A stretch of DNA of 64,000 nucleotides from Neisseriaceae bacterium (lineage in GTDB: Bacteria; Pseudomonadota; Gammaproteobacteria; Burkholderiales; Neisseriaceae), in NCBI GenBank assembly GCA_017991555.1, contig JAGOQM010000009.1:1-64000 (forward strand), given 5' to 3'. The position numbers were made by a program, and so were the translations under genes. Position 1 is the stretch's first letter. Each line of letters begins with the position of its first letter. The notes under the pieces are model-generated. The model searched no databases. It saw nothing but the letters and a program-made list of their open reading frames with translations, and was not told where the DNA came from. Positions 47,894-57,197 of the stretch are shown piece by piece.

Positions 47894-48622
47894 TTACAGG
47901 CTGAGCATCCGCTCCACGTCGGCCACGCACTCATGGAAGCCACAGTGCTCGTAGTGGTCAAAGATGGCCGCCACAATTTCGTCAGGATCGTCGATGATTT
48001 GAATCAGGTCCATGTCGGTGTCACTGATGAGGCCTTTGCCCGCCAGCTGTTCCTGGATCCATGTCACCAAACCGCCCCAAAACTCGCTGCCGCATAAAAT
48101 CAGCGGAATCTGGCGCGCCTTACCGGTTTGCACCAGGGTTAGGCTTTCAAACAGCTCATCCAACGTGCCAAAGCCACCGGGCATGACCACGTAAGCAATG
48201 GCGTGTTTCACAAACATCACCTTGCGCGGGAAAAAGTGCTGAAATTTAACCGACAGGTCCTGATAGTCATTGGGCTTTTGTTCATGAGGCAGTACAATGT
48301 TCAAACCAACGGAAGGGCTCTTACCGTAAAAAGCGCCTTTATTGGCGGCCTCCATAATGCCTGGCCCACCGCCAGAGAGGACGCTAAAGCCTGCGTCTGA
48401 GAGCAGGCGCGCCAACGCTTCTGTGCGCTGATACATAGGGTCTTCCGGCGCAATACGGGCACTGCCAAAAATGCTGACGGCCGGCTGGATGGCGCGTAAC
48501 TCTTCGCCTGCCTCCACAAATTCAGAAATAATTTGCAACACATGCCATGATTCGCGCGAACGAAGACTTTGTAGTCGATCTGCAGGCAACATGGGATTGG
48601 GTAATTTATTGGATAAACTCAT
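47894..48622 (-). CDS. LOG-family nucleotide phosphoribohydrolase-like protein
   Basis: A 242-residue Rossmann-fold protein of the lysine-decarboxylase-like/LOG family. It contains GGGPGIMEAANKGA near residue 81 and PGGFGTLDELFE near 148. Plant LOG enzymes release cytokinin bases from nucleoside monophosphates; bacterial members split AMP-like nucleotides (PpnN/YgdH type activity). The older lysine decarboxylase label should not be used. It is a single gene, divergent from polA. Confidence 0.85.
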   Translation of the reverse strand: MSLSNKLPNPMLPADRLQSLRSRESWHVLQIISEFVEAGEELRAIQPAVSIFGSARIAPEDPMYQRTEALARLLSDAGFSVLSGGGPGIMEAANKGAFYGKSPSVGLNIVLPHEQKPNDYQDLSVKFQHFFPRKVMFVKHAIAYVVMPGGFGTLDELFESLTLVQTGKARQIPLILCGSEFWGGLVTWIQEQLAGKGLISDTDMDLIQIIDDPDEIVAAIFDHYEHCGFHECVADVERMLSL

Positions 48623-48718
48623 AGCTGGCCTTTAATAGCAACGGTAACAACGCTCATTTTACACACCCGAATAACACAGTCTGTTTGCTGTATTGACTAG
48701 GCGAACAGGCGTACGAAA

Positions 48719-51523
48719 ATGACTAAACTTATGAAAACACTTCTGTTAGTGGATGGTTCATCTTACCTTTATCGCGCCTTCCATGCCATGCCTGATTTAC
48801 GCAGCCCTGATGGTTTGCCCACGGGGGCGCTATACGGGGTATTGAACATGTTACGACGCTTACAGCAAGACGTGCCGCACGATTACGCCGCCTGCATTTT
48901 TGATGCCAAAGGCAAGACGTTTCGCAACGACATGTACCCCGAGTATAAAGCCAACCGTCCACCTATGCCAGATGACTTACGCCTACAGGTCGATAAAGTG
49001 CATGAATTAGTGGCCCGCATGGGCTGGCCCATCATCGTACTGCCGGGCGTTGAAGCCGACGACGTGATTGGCACGCTGGCCTGCCAGGCTGACCAAGCGG
49101 GCTTTAAGGTGGTGATTTCGACCGGCGACAAAGACATGGCGCAATTGGTTACCGACAACGTCACCATCGTGAACACCATGACCAATGAAACCTTCGACGA
49201 AGACGGCGTGGTGGCCAAGTTTGGGGTGAAACCCAACCGCATCATCGACTACTTAACCCTGATTGGCGACAAGGTCGACAACGTCCCTGGCGTGGACAAA
49301 TGCGGCCCCAAGACCGCCTTAAAATGGCTAGAGGCCTACGATACGCTGGACGGCGTGATCGAACACGCGGCCGAGATTAAAGGCAAAGTGGGCGAACACC
49401 TACAGGCCGCCATTCCCCACCTACCGCTGTCATACGAGCTGATCACCATTAAATGCGACGTGCCGCTCGAAGAAACCCTGCCCAAAGGCTGGGATGACCT
49501 CAGCCCCACCGAACCGCAGTGGTCACAGCTGGTAGAAGCCTACAAAAACTTTGGCTTTCGCACCTGGCTCAAAGAAGCCGAGAAAAAAGTGGCCACGCCG
49601 GCCGCTCAGGCCAGCCAAACCGCCGATTTATTTGGCAGCGACGACGACCAATCCGCAGCCGCAGCGGTGACTCGCGCCGATGCCGAACAGGCCGCCTATA
49701 CGCCACCTGCTCCGGTTGAACAGCACTATGCTGCCATCACCACCGACGCCCAGCTAGACGCGCTGTGCCGCCAGCTAGAGGACGTCGCCGAAATCGGCTT
49801 TGACACCGAAACCAGCAGCTTAAATACCCAAGAAGCCAAGCTGATCGGCATGAGCATCGCCACCGCCCCAGGCGTGTCGGTGTACATCCCGCTGGGCCAC
49901 AGCATGACCGCCGTACCCGACCAGCTGCCGCTGGCCTCGACTCTGGCCAAACTGAAACCGTATTTAGAGAACCCCAAGCTGGGTAAAATTGGCCAAAACC
50001 TCAAGTACGATCAGCACGTTCTGGCCAATTACGACCTCAAGCTCAACGGCATCGTTGGCGACGCCATGCTGGCCTCGTACCTGGTAGAAAGCCACCTCAC
50101 CCACAACCTCGACGACTTGGCCATGCGCCACCTCGGCCTCACCACCATCACCTACGAAAGCCTGTGTGGCAAAGGGGTGAAACAGCTGAGCTTTGCCGAC
50201 GTGGCCTTAGACGACGCCATGGACTATGCCTGTCAAGACGCCGACTTTGCCCTACGCCTGCACCATGCCCTAGTGGCGCAGATGAACGAGGTGCAAAAAT
50301 CGCTCTACCACGACATGGAGCTGCCGCTGGCGCAGGTGTTGCTGACCATGGAGCAAAACGGGGTCTACATCGACAAAGACGTGTTGGCACGCCAAAGCCA
50401 TGAACTGGGGCAAAAGCTGATTGACCTAGAGCAAAAGGCGTATGAGATTGCTGGGCAGCCGTTTAACCTGAACTCGCCCAAGCAGCTGCAAGAAATTTTA
50501 TTTGAAAAACTAGAAATCCCCACCAAAGGCTTGAAGAAAACCGCCTCAGGCGGCATTTCCACCAACGAAAGCGTGCTGGAAAAGCTGTCGCTCGACTACC
50601 CCTTGCCCAAGCTCATCCTCGAATACCGCGGTTTGGCCAAGCTTAAGTCGACCTATACCGACAAGCTGCCGACGCTGATCAACCATCAAACCGGGCGCGT
50701 ACACACGACTTACTCTCAGGCCGTGGCCATCACCGGGCGCTTGGCCAGCCGCGACCCCAACCTGCAAAACATTCCGGTGCGCACCGAAGAAGGCCGCCGC
50801 GTGCGCAAGGCCTTCTGCGCGCCCGCCGGCCACCAAATCATCTCAGCCGACTATTCGCAAATTGAGCTGCGCATCATGGCCGAGCTGTCGCAAGACGCCA
50901 CCTTAATCGATGCGTTTAAGCAAGGCCAAGACATTCACCGCCGCACCGCCGCCGAAATCTTTAACGTGCCGCAAGATCAGGTGACCTCAGAGCAGCGTCG
51001 CTACGCCAAGACCATTAACTTTGGTTTGATCTACGGCATGGGCCAATACGGCCTGGCCCAGTCTTTAGAAATTAGCCCGATGGAAGCGAAAGACTTTATC
51101 GAGCGCTACTTTGCCCGCTACCCTGGCGTGGCGTCGTACATGAGCGACACCAAGGCCAGCGCCATGGACAAAGGCTATGTCGAAACCCGCTTTGGCCGCC
51201 GTCTCTATTTACCCGACATTCACAGCAGCAAGGCCATGATGCGCGCCGGCGCCGAACGCGCCGCGATTAACGCGCCGATGCAGGGCACGGCCTCGGACTT
51301 GATTAAAAAAGCGATGATTGCGGTGCAGGGTTGGCTGGAAGCCGAAAAGCTAGACAGCCTGTTGATCATGCAGGTGCATGACGAACTGGTGCTGCAAGTA
51401 CCCGAACATGAGGTTGAGCTGGTGAAGGTTCAGCTGCCAAAATTGATGGAACAGGTCGACACCTTGTCGATACCGCTGGTGGCCGACGTGGGCATCGGCG
51501 CCAACTGGGACGAAGCGCATTAG
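48719..51523 (+). CDS. polA: DNA polymerase I
   Basis: A 934-residue three-domain repair polymerase. The 5-prime nuclease domain is about 1-290, the 3-prime exonuclease domain starts near 345 with an intact metal pair in GFDTETSSLN, and the polymerase domain has motif A (DYSQIELRIM near 711), motif B (RRYAKTINFGLIYG) and motif C (QVHDELV near 885). A clamp-binding-like QTADLF lies at 300-305 in the linker. An ATG four codons downstream (48731) is an equally good start. No obvious terminator follows. Confidence 0.97.
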   Translation: MTKLMKTLLLVDGSSYLYRAFHAMPDLRSPDGLPTGALYGVLNMLRRLQQDVPHDYAACIFDAKGKTFRNDMYPEYKANRPPMPDDLRLQVDKVHELVARMGWPIIVLPGVEADDVIGTLACQADQAGFKVVISTGDKDMAQLVTDNVTIVNTMTNETFDEDGVVAKFGVKPNRIIDYLTLIGDKVDNVPGVDKCGPKTALKWLEAYDTLDGVIEHAAEIKGKVGEHLQAAIPHLPLSYELITIKCDVPLEETLPKGWDDLSPTEPQWSQLVEAYKNFGFRTWLKEAEKKVATPAAQASQTADLFGSDDDQSAAAAVTRADAEQAAYTPPAPVEQHYAAITTDAQLDALCRQLEDVAEIGFDTETSSLNTQEAKLIGMSIATAPGVSVYIPLGHSMTAVPDQLPLASTLAKLKPYLENPKLGKIGQNLKYDQHVLANYDLKLNGIVGDAMLASYLVESHLTHNLDDLAMRHLGLTTITYESLCGKGVKQLSFADVALDDAMDYACQDADFALRLHHALVAQMNEVQKSLYHDMELPLAQVLLTMEQNGVYIDKDVLARQSHELGQKLIDLEQKAYEIAGQPFNLNSPKQLQEILFEKLEIPTKGLKKTASGGISTNESVLEKLSLDYPLPKLILEYRGLAKLKSTYTDKLPTLINHQTGRVHTTYSQAVAITGRLASRDPNLQNIPVRTEEGRRVRKAFCAPAGHQIISADYSQIELRIMAELSQDATLIDAFKQGQDIHRRTAAEIFNVPQDQVTSEQRRYAKTINFGLIYGMGQYGLAQSLEISPMEAKDFIERYFARYPGVASYMSDTKASAMDKGYVETRFGRRLYLPDIHSSKAMMRAGAERAAINAPMQGTASDLIKKAMIAVQGWLEAEKLDSLLIMQVHDELVLQVPEHEVELVKVQLPKLMEQVDTLSIPLVADVGIGANWDEAH

Positions 51524-51657
51524 GCGTATTTGCACCTTAATCGCCACAAGGCTTAATCACAAGCAGACCCAAACCAGCATGAGATTGAGCCTTGTCCCAA
51601 ACGCCTGTATCCTGAAACCCAGATACGTCGTTATTTATGCTTATTAAAGGCGAACTT

Positions 51658-52425
51658 ATGAGTGTAGTGTCCCCTAAACGCAGCAAAGGCTCTTCTATTA
51701 CCCGCGTGCTGGAAATCATAGAAGCCATTTCACAGGCTGAACGGCCACTGTTTCCATTTGATTTAGCGGTTCAATTAGACATACCCAAGCCCAGCATTCA
51801 CCGCCTATTACAGCAATTAGAGAGCGAAGGCTTTGTTCAAATTGACGTCCACGGCAGCATTCTGGCGGGCGACAGAACCCATGCCATGGCCATGGGCCTA
51901 TGGCATAACCGACAGTACAAAGTCGAACGCTTGTCCATCTTGACTAAGCTGACCCAACAAATTGGCGAAACGTGTGGCATTTCCATCCTGGATGGCATGG
52001 AAATGTTGTATACCGATCGGGTTCAAACCAACTGGCCATTACAAATTTATTTACCCCATGGTTCTCGCGTGCCCATTTGGTGTACGGCCAGCGGTAAACT
52101 ATGGCTCAGTAGCCTACCAACTGCCAAACGCCAACGCATTCTTAAAAATCTGCCCCTCACCCCCATGACCCGCAACACCTTAAGTACGGTGCCGGCCTTA
52201 GAGGCAGAAATCAACCTAGTGGGGCAATCTCAGCTGGGCACGGATAACGAAGAGTTTATCGCAGGCATGGTGGCCTGCTCGGTGCCCATTTTTGACCAAA
52301 AACAACGCTTGATTGCTTGTTTGTACACCCATGCGCCAACCATCCGTAAAAGCTTAGACGACCTGAAACAGTTTGAACCTGATTTAAAACTGGCGGCACT
52401 GGCCCTCAGTCGTTTATTCGAATAA
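51658..52425 (+). CDS. IclR-family regulator beside the GntP/ADH/MmsA operon
   Basis: A 255-residue regulator with a winged helix (FPFDLAVQLDIPKPSIHRLL) and an effector-binding domain (GSRVPIWCTASGKLWLSSL, GMVACSVPIF). The start at 51658 has AAGG eight bases upstream. It is convergent with the catabolic operon and the two share a hairpin. A perfect palindrome before the operon's first gene, and a partial match 24 bp before this gene, are candidate binding sites. Confidence 0.87.
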   Translation: MSVVSPKRSKGSSITRVLEIIEAISQAERPLFPFDLAVQLDIPKPSIHRLLQQLESEGFVQIDVHGSILAGDRTHAMAMGLWHNRQYKVERLSILTKLTQQIGETCGISILDGMEMLYTDRVQTNWPLQIYLPHGSRVPIWCTASGKLWLSSLPTAKRQRILKNLPLTPMTRNTLSTVPALEAEINLVGQSQLGTDNEEFIAGMVACSVPIFDQKQRLIACLYTHAPTIRKSLDDLKQFEPDLKLAALALSRLFE

Positions 52426-52428
52426 AAA

Positions 52429-52463
52429 ACCGGGTGGTTACGAACGTAACCACCCGGTTTGTC
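52429..52463 (-). terminator. Terminator of the GntP/ADH/MmsA operon
   Basis: A 14-bp perfect stem (52429-52442 with 52445-52458) and a two-base loop. On the minus strand it is followed by TTTTTTATT; on the plus strand the T run is short. It begins three bases after the iclR stop. Confidence 0.85.
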
Positions 52464-52473
52464 TAATACGGCA

Positions 52474-53970
52474 TCAGTTTAAAGTAGGCATTGAAAACTG
52501 GCTGCCTTCACGTAAGTCGGCACTCGGCCACCGTTGCGTAATGGTCTTGCGGCGCGTATAAAAACGGACGCCATCTGGGCCATAAGCATATAAATCACCA
52601 AACAATGAGCGCTTCCAGCCGCCAAAGCTATGATAAGCCACCGGGACCGGCAGCGGGACGTTAATCCCAACCATCCCGGCTTGAATGTGATCACTAAAAT
52701 AACGAGCGGCTTCCCCGTCACGCGTATAGATACAGGTCCCGTTACCATATTCATGCGCATTGATGATGGCCATCGCCGCTTCCATGCTGTCAACCCGCAC
52801 GATTTGCAGGACGGGGCCAAAAATCTCGGCGCGATAGCTGTCCATGTCCACGCCCACATGATCAATTAAAGTACCCGCCACAAAAAAACCATCCTCATAC
52901 CCTTGCGGTTGAAGCCCTCGTCCATCCACCACCACGACCGCCCCCTGGGATTCAGCGCTGGCAATATGGGCCTCAATTTTTTGCTGGTGGGCACGGGTGA
53001 TCACGGGACCAAAGTCATTGGTTTGATCACGATACTCGCCCACCTTTAGGTCGTGCATGGCCGTGGTCATTTTAGCCACCAATGCGTCAGCCACCTCATC
53101 CCCAACCGTCACCGCTACCGACAGTGCCATGCAGCGTTCGCCTGACGAACCAAATGCCGCCCCCAAGAGAGAAGACACCACATTGTCTAAATCAGCATCA
53201 GGCATGACAATGGCGTGATTCTTGGCGCCGCCCAATGCCTGACAGCGCTTGCCATTGGCACTGGCTGTCGTGTAAATGTACTCTGCCACCGGGGTCGACC
53301 CCACAAAGCTGACCGCTTGTACCCGTGGGTCATGTAATAAAGCATCAACCGCTTCTTTGTCGCCATTGACGACGTTAATGACCCCATCAGGCAAGCCAGC
53401 CTGATGCAACAGCGACGCAATAAATAAAGTCGCGCTGGGGTCACGCTCTGAGGGTTTCAGCACAAAGCAATTACCACACACGATCGCCATAGGGTACATC
53501 CACAACGGCACCATGGCCGGAAAGTTAAACGGTGTGATCCCCGCCACCACGCCTAAGGGTTGAAACTCGCTCCATGAGTCAATATTTGGCCCCACGTTTT
53601 TGCTGTATTCACCCTTTAGAAATTCAGGGGCTCCGCACGCATATTCAACGTTCTCAATGCCCCGAGTCAATTCGCCCGCTGCATCGTGTAAAATTTTGCC
53701 ATGCTCAGCCCCAATCAAAGCACAAATCTCATCACTGTGCTGTTCAAGTAACTCTTTAAAACGGAACATAATCCGTGCCCGACGTAATACCGGGGTATGA
53801 CGCCATGCGGGGAAAGCAGCCTCTGCGGCCGCCACGGCTTCTGCCACGGTCTTCGCGCTGGCCAAAGCCACCTGTTTGCTCACGGTTCCCGTGGCGGGGT
53901 TATAAACCGCTTGAGAACGCCCTGTGTCTGCGACCTGCTGTCCATTGATAAAGTGACCGATGGTCTCCAT
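52474..53970 (-). CDS. mmsA: Methylmalonate-semialdehyde dehydrogenase (CoA-acylating)
   Basis: A 498-residue aldehyde dehydrogenase of the MmsA/IolA type. ITPFNFPAMVPLWM, the NAD-site LKPSERDPSA, and the catalytic cysteine in SSGERCMALS are typical. It converts methylmalonate or malonate semialdehyde with CoA to propionyl- or acetyl-CoA and CO2. It is the last gene of the operon, 22 bp after the alcohol dehydrogenase, with an AAGGAG site. The pairing suggests oxidation of a 3-hydroxy acid to a semialdehyde before this step. Confidence 0.93.
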   Translation of the reverse strand: METIGHFINGQQVADTGRSQAVYNPATGTVSKQVALASAKTVAEAVAAAEAAFPAWRHTPVLRRARIMFRFKELLEQHSDEICALIGAEHGKILHDAAGELTRGIENVEYACGAPEFLKGEYSKNVGPNIDSWSEFQPLGVVAGITPFNFPAMVPLWMYPMAIVCGNCFVLKPSERDPSATLFIASLLHQAGLPDGVINVVNGDKEAVDALLHDPRVQAVSFVGSTPVAEYIYTTASANGKRCQALGGAKNHAIVMPDADLDNVVSSLLGAAFGSSGERCMALSVAVTVGDEVADALVAKMTTAMHDLKVGEYRDQTNDFGPVITRAHQQKIEAHIASAESQGAVVVVDGRGLQPQGYEDGFFVAGTLIDHVGVDMDSYRAEIFGPVLQIVRVDSMEAAMAIINAHEYGNGTCIYTRDGEAARYFSDHIQAGMVGINVPLPVPVAYHSFGGWKRSLFGDLYAYGPDGVRFYTRRKTITQRWPSADLREGSQFSMPTLN

Positions 53971-53992
53971 ATTTAACTCCTTTATGTGTTAT

Positions 53993-55168
53993 TTATACCG
54001 CAACGGTTTGCGGCCATAATGCCTGATACATCGCCACCAGTTCTGAAACCGTTGGCACCCGCGGATTATTTGCTGGAGAGCCAGACGCCAGCGCCTGCTC
54101 TGCCATGATGGTCACCACCTGATCGAACTCGGCTTGACTGACGCCAAAATCCGCTAGAGTGGGCACTTTTAATGCCTGATTCAACTGCCTTAAGGCCTCT
54201 AAGAGTTTTTGATTGGCGCTCGCCACATCCTCATCTACCGACGCCACCCCCATGGCTTTCGCACACTGTGCGTATCGCTCTGGCGCAGCACTTAATGAAT
54301 AAGCCGTCACGCTAGGCAACAACATGGCATTAGACAGGCCATGAGGCACATGGAAAAATGCCCCGATGGGTCGGCTCATGCCATGCACCAACGCCACCGA
54401 AGCATTGGAAAATGCCAAGCCCGCTAAGGTTGAACCCAACATCATGGCTTCGCGAGCCGCCTCATCGCTGCCATCATGATAGGCGCGGGCCAAGTTTGGC
54501 CCAATCAACCGCATGGCAGCCAAAGCCTGCTGGTCGCTAAACAGGTTGGCCTTACGGCTAACATAGGCTTCAATGGCATGCGTTAAAGCGTCAATGCCGG
54601 TGTCGGCTGTCGTGCGCGCGGGCACGCTCAGGGTCAAGCCATAGTCAACAATGGCGGCCACCGGCATAAAGCCCGTGCCCACACACAGCATTTTCTCCTG
54701 GCTGTCTTCATCGGTAATGATGGTGAATCGAGTGCACTCCGAACCGGTGCCTGCCGTGGTGGGAATGGCCACAATCGGCAAGCCTTGTTCATTCACCTGT
54801 CTGGGAAACTTATAATCCCGAATGTCGCCACCAAAGCGACCTAAAATCGCAATCGCCTTCGCGCTGTCGATGGGGCTACCGCCCCCTAACGCCACCACAA
54901 CATCAAAATCGCCGGCCGTAACCGCCGCCACTCCGGCACGAATGGACGCCGCTGTGGGCTCAGGCATGGTGTCAGAAAACACCGTACAGCGTATGCCGGC
55001 CGCCGCCAAAATGGCGTCAATTTGGGCCGCATAGCCCAGCGCCACCATGGTGCTGTCAGTCACCAGCAGCGGCTTGCGACAGCCAAGCAAATTGAGGATT
55101 TGCGGTAACTGGGCACTCGCGGCGCGGCCTACCTGCATGAATCTGGGCATAATAATTTGATGAGACAT
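53993..55168 (-). CDS. Iron-containing alcohol dehydrogenase
   Basis: A 391-residue group III alcohol dehydrogenase. It has the NAD-binding GGGSPIDSAKAIA near residue 94, AIPTTAGTGSE near 134, and metal ligands in DALTHAIEAY and in ALVHGMSRPIGAFFHVPHG. Family members oxidise alcohols or hydroxy acids such as 4-hydroxybutyrate and 1,3-propanediol. Given mmsA downstream, a 3-hydroxy acid substrate is a reasonable guess but is not shown. AAGGA lies six bases before the ATG. Confidence 0.9.
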   Translation of the reverse strand: MSHQIIMPRFMQVGRAASAQLPQILNLLGCRKPLLVTDSTMVALGYAAQIDAILAAAGIRCTVFSDTMPEPTAASIRAGVAAVTAGDFDVVVALGGGSPIDSAKAIAILGRFGGDIRDYKFPRQVNEQGLPIVAIPTTAGTGSECTRFTIITDEDSQEKMLCVGTGFMPVAAIVDYGLTLSVPARTTADTGIDALTHAIEAYVSRKANLFSDQQALAAMRLIGPNLARAYHDGSDEAAREAMMLGSTLAGLAFSNASVALVHGMSRPIGAFFHVPHGLSNAMLLPSVTAYSLSAAPERYAQCAKAMGVASVDEDVASANQKLLEALRQLNQALKVPTLADFGVSQAEFDQVVTIMAEQALASGSPANNPRVPTVSELVAMYQALWPQTVAV

Positions 55169-55189
55169 AATGCATCCTTATCGTTACGA

Positions 55190-56581
55190 TTAAAAAGAGC
55201 CAAACGCGGTACCTAAGCCAATCACCGCCACCAACGCCACTAAGGGCACCAGCACAGCCACCACAAATATGTCTAAATAAGACGTTTTGTGCGTCAAGCC
55301 ACAAATCGCGAGAATACTGATCACCGCACCATTGTGCGGCAGCGAATCGAGGCCACCGGAAGCCAAGGAGGCCACTCGGTGCATTAACTCTGGTGAAATA
55401 TTGAATTGGCTGCCCAAGGCCAAGTAGGTCTCGCCCATGGTGTTCAAAGCAATGCTTAAACCACCAGATGCCGACCCGGTAATACCGGCCAACACATTGA
55501 CCACAATGGCCTCAGAAATTAGTGGGTTACCGGGTGACAACCCCACTAAAAAAGTTTGCATCATGCTGAAGCCCGCTAAAGAAGCAATCACAGAGCCATA
55601 GCCCACTTCAGAAGCGGTGTTGAAAATAGGCAATAACGAACCCAACGCCCCTTGGTTAATGGTTTCTTTCAAGTTACGCCAGCGCCGCCAGTTGGTGGCA
55701 ATCAACACCACACAGGCCAATAACAACGCCACAATAATCGCCCAAAGGCCAATCACCGCACTCAAGCTACTGTTGCCAAATTTGGTTTCGGCCAGATAAG
55801 CCGTATCCATGCTCGGAATCACCCATTTCGTTAACATAAAGTTGCCAATGATGACCAATACGATGGGCAGTAAGGCCAAGGCAATCGGTGGATCATTGTG
55901 CTGGCGTTGTGTTTGAACGACTTCCTGTTCATGCTGACCATAGCCTTCACCAGCCAAAGAAGCCTGTTTGAGGCGATAACGAAACCACAGCATCCCGCCC
56001 ACAAACATCACCACGCCCGCAATCACCCCCAAGCCAGGCGCCGCAAACGCATCGGTTTTAAAAAAGGGCATGGGAATCGCATTTTGAATGGCGGGCGTTC
56101 CAGGTAAGGCCGTCATGGTAAAGGTTAAAGCGCCCAAAACAATCACACCGGGAATCAACCGTTTAGGAATGCCTGCCTCTCTAAACATGGCCGCTGCGAT
56201 GGGGAAAACAGCAAACCCCACGACAAACAAAGACACGCCGCCATAGGTCAAAATGCCACACGCCAAAACAATAGACAACAACCCTTGCTTTGGGCCTAAG
56301 CGGTTCACCAGCCAATACGCAATGCTGCGGGCGGCGCCCGAATCGTCCATCAACTTGCCAAAAATAGCGCCCAATAAAAATAAGGGGAAATATTTGATGG
56401 CATAGCCCCCTAAGCCTTCCATAAAAATCTGCGTGTACACGCCCAACATCATGTTGCCTTCGCCGCTCACCACAACCGCCACCATGGCCAGTAAGGGTGC
56501 CAACACAATGACGCTATGGCCCTTGTACGCTAAGTACATCAACAGCCCCAGTGACAGCAAGATACCGAATAATCCCAACAT
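55190..56581 (-). CDS. GntP-family permease
   Basis: A 463-residue carrier with about 12-14 helices of the GntP gluconate:H+ symporter family. It shows the N-terminal LLSLGLLMYLAYKGHSVI, the GGVSLFVVGFAVFPIA block and the C-terminal SGGLDSLPHNGAVISIL. Members carry gluconate, but also hydroxybutyrate, serine or glycerate-like acids. As the first gene of the operon with an alcohol dehydrogenase and mmsA, it probably imports the hydroxy acid they degrade. GAGGAG precedes the ATG. Confidence 0.9.
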   Translation of the reverse strand: MLGLFGILLSLGLLMYLAYKGHSVIVLAPLLAMVAVVVSGEGNMMLGVYTQIFMEGLGGYAIKYFPLFLLGAIFGKLMDDSGAARSIAYWLVNRLGPKQGLLSIVLACGILTYGGVSLFVVGFAVFPIAAAMFREAGIPKRLIPGVIVLGALTFTMTALPGTPAIQNAIPMPFFKTDAFAAPGLGVIAGVVMFVGGMLWFRYRLKQASLAGEGYGQHEQEVVQTQRQHNDPPIALALLPIVLVIIGNFMLTKWVIPSMDTAYLAETKFGNSSLSAVIGLWAIIVALLLACVVLIATNWRRWRNLKETINQGALGSLLPIFNTASEVGYGSVIASLAGFSMMQTFLVGLSPGNPLISEAIVVNVLAGITGSASGGLSIALNTMGETYLALGSQFNISPELMHRVASLASGGLDSLPHNGAVISILAICGLTHKTSYLDIFVVAVLVPLVALVAVIGLGTAFGSF

Positions 56582-56621
56582 GGCCTGCTCCTCTAATCTT
56601 TTATTTTAATATAAATCTCCT

Positions 56622-56646
56622 ATAACGATACAAAACGTATCGTTAT
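56622..56646. promoter_or_regulatory. Perfect inverted repeat before the GntP operon
   Basis: ATAACGATAC, five bases, GTATCGTTAT, a perfect 10-5-10 inverted repeat 41 bp before the permease start. It overlaps a tentative promoter on the minus strand (TTGTTC, 16 bases, TATCGT). It is a good candidate operator for the neighbouring IclR protein. Confidence 0.65.
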
Positions 56647-56842
56647 GAACAAGCTATCAAGAAAAAAGCCCTAGGGCAATCACTTTAAATTTAGGGTGGC
56701 GTTCACGCTCGAGCTTAAAAAAAATGAAAGCCCAATAAAACGATGGAATGCGATGCACCAGGCCCCATTCATCAACCTTTTCGCCCCTATTTTTTCTGTA
56801 GCCTATTTACGACAGCCCAACCAAGCGGGCCTTTTAAAAATA

Positions 56843-56878
56843 AAAAAAGCGGCTTGCCTAAGCAAACCGCTTTTTTTA
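56843..56878. terminator. Bidirectional terminator-like hairpin
   Basis: AAAAAAAGCGG and CCGCTTTTTTT arms with a short inner TTG/CAA stem. T runs on both strands. No neighbouring gene ends here, which fits a lost gene or an unseen small transcript. Confidence 0.75.
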
Positions 56879-57197
56879 ATGTCCCCCTGCTTCAGTCAAG
56901 CCCCATGCGCCCACAATCGAAACAGACGCTAACAAACTGATTTATTAATCTATTTAAATCCTAAAGTGTCACCCAGCGTGCCATCATCGCCATTGACCAC
57001 GCCCCCAGCCAGCAACACATGATCAGCCGCATTATGTATTGCGCTTTAACCGCACCGGCACAGCGTCATTTTGCGGGGCCACAGGCATTGCTTCGCCCTT
57101 AAGCAAAGCGTTAGAATACGATTTGGCTGTAAAAAACCTTTATTAAACACCGCCCAAGCGGCGGCGATGGCGACATCGAAACCTAGGATAAGCAAAC

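Larger units (their letters stand above)
56582..57197. other. Divergent intergenic region upstream of GntP operon and leuE
   Basis: About 0.6 kb without a supported intact gene. It contains the operator-like palindrome at 56622-56646, a strong hairpin at 56843-56878, and on the minus strand a 31-codon open stretch at 56950-57045 that looks like a gene end (see findings). Confidence 0.6.

Noticed and set aside
47894..48622. Lysine decarboxylase
   Set aside because: The PGGFGTLDE motif belongs to the LOG family; there is no PLP-binding lysine decarboxylase signature.
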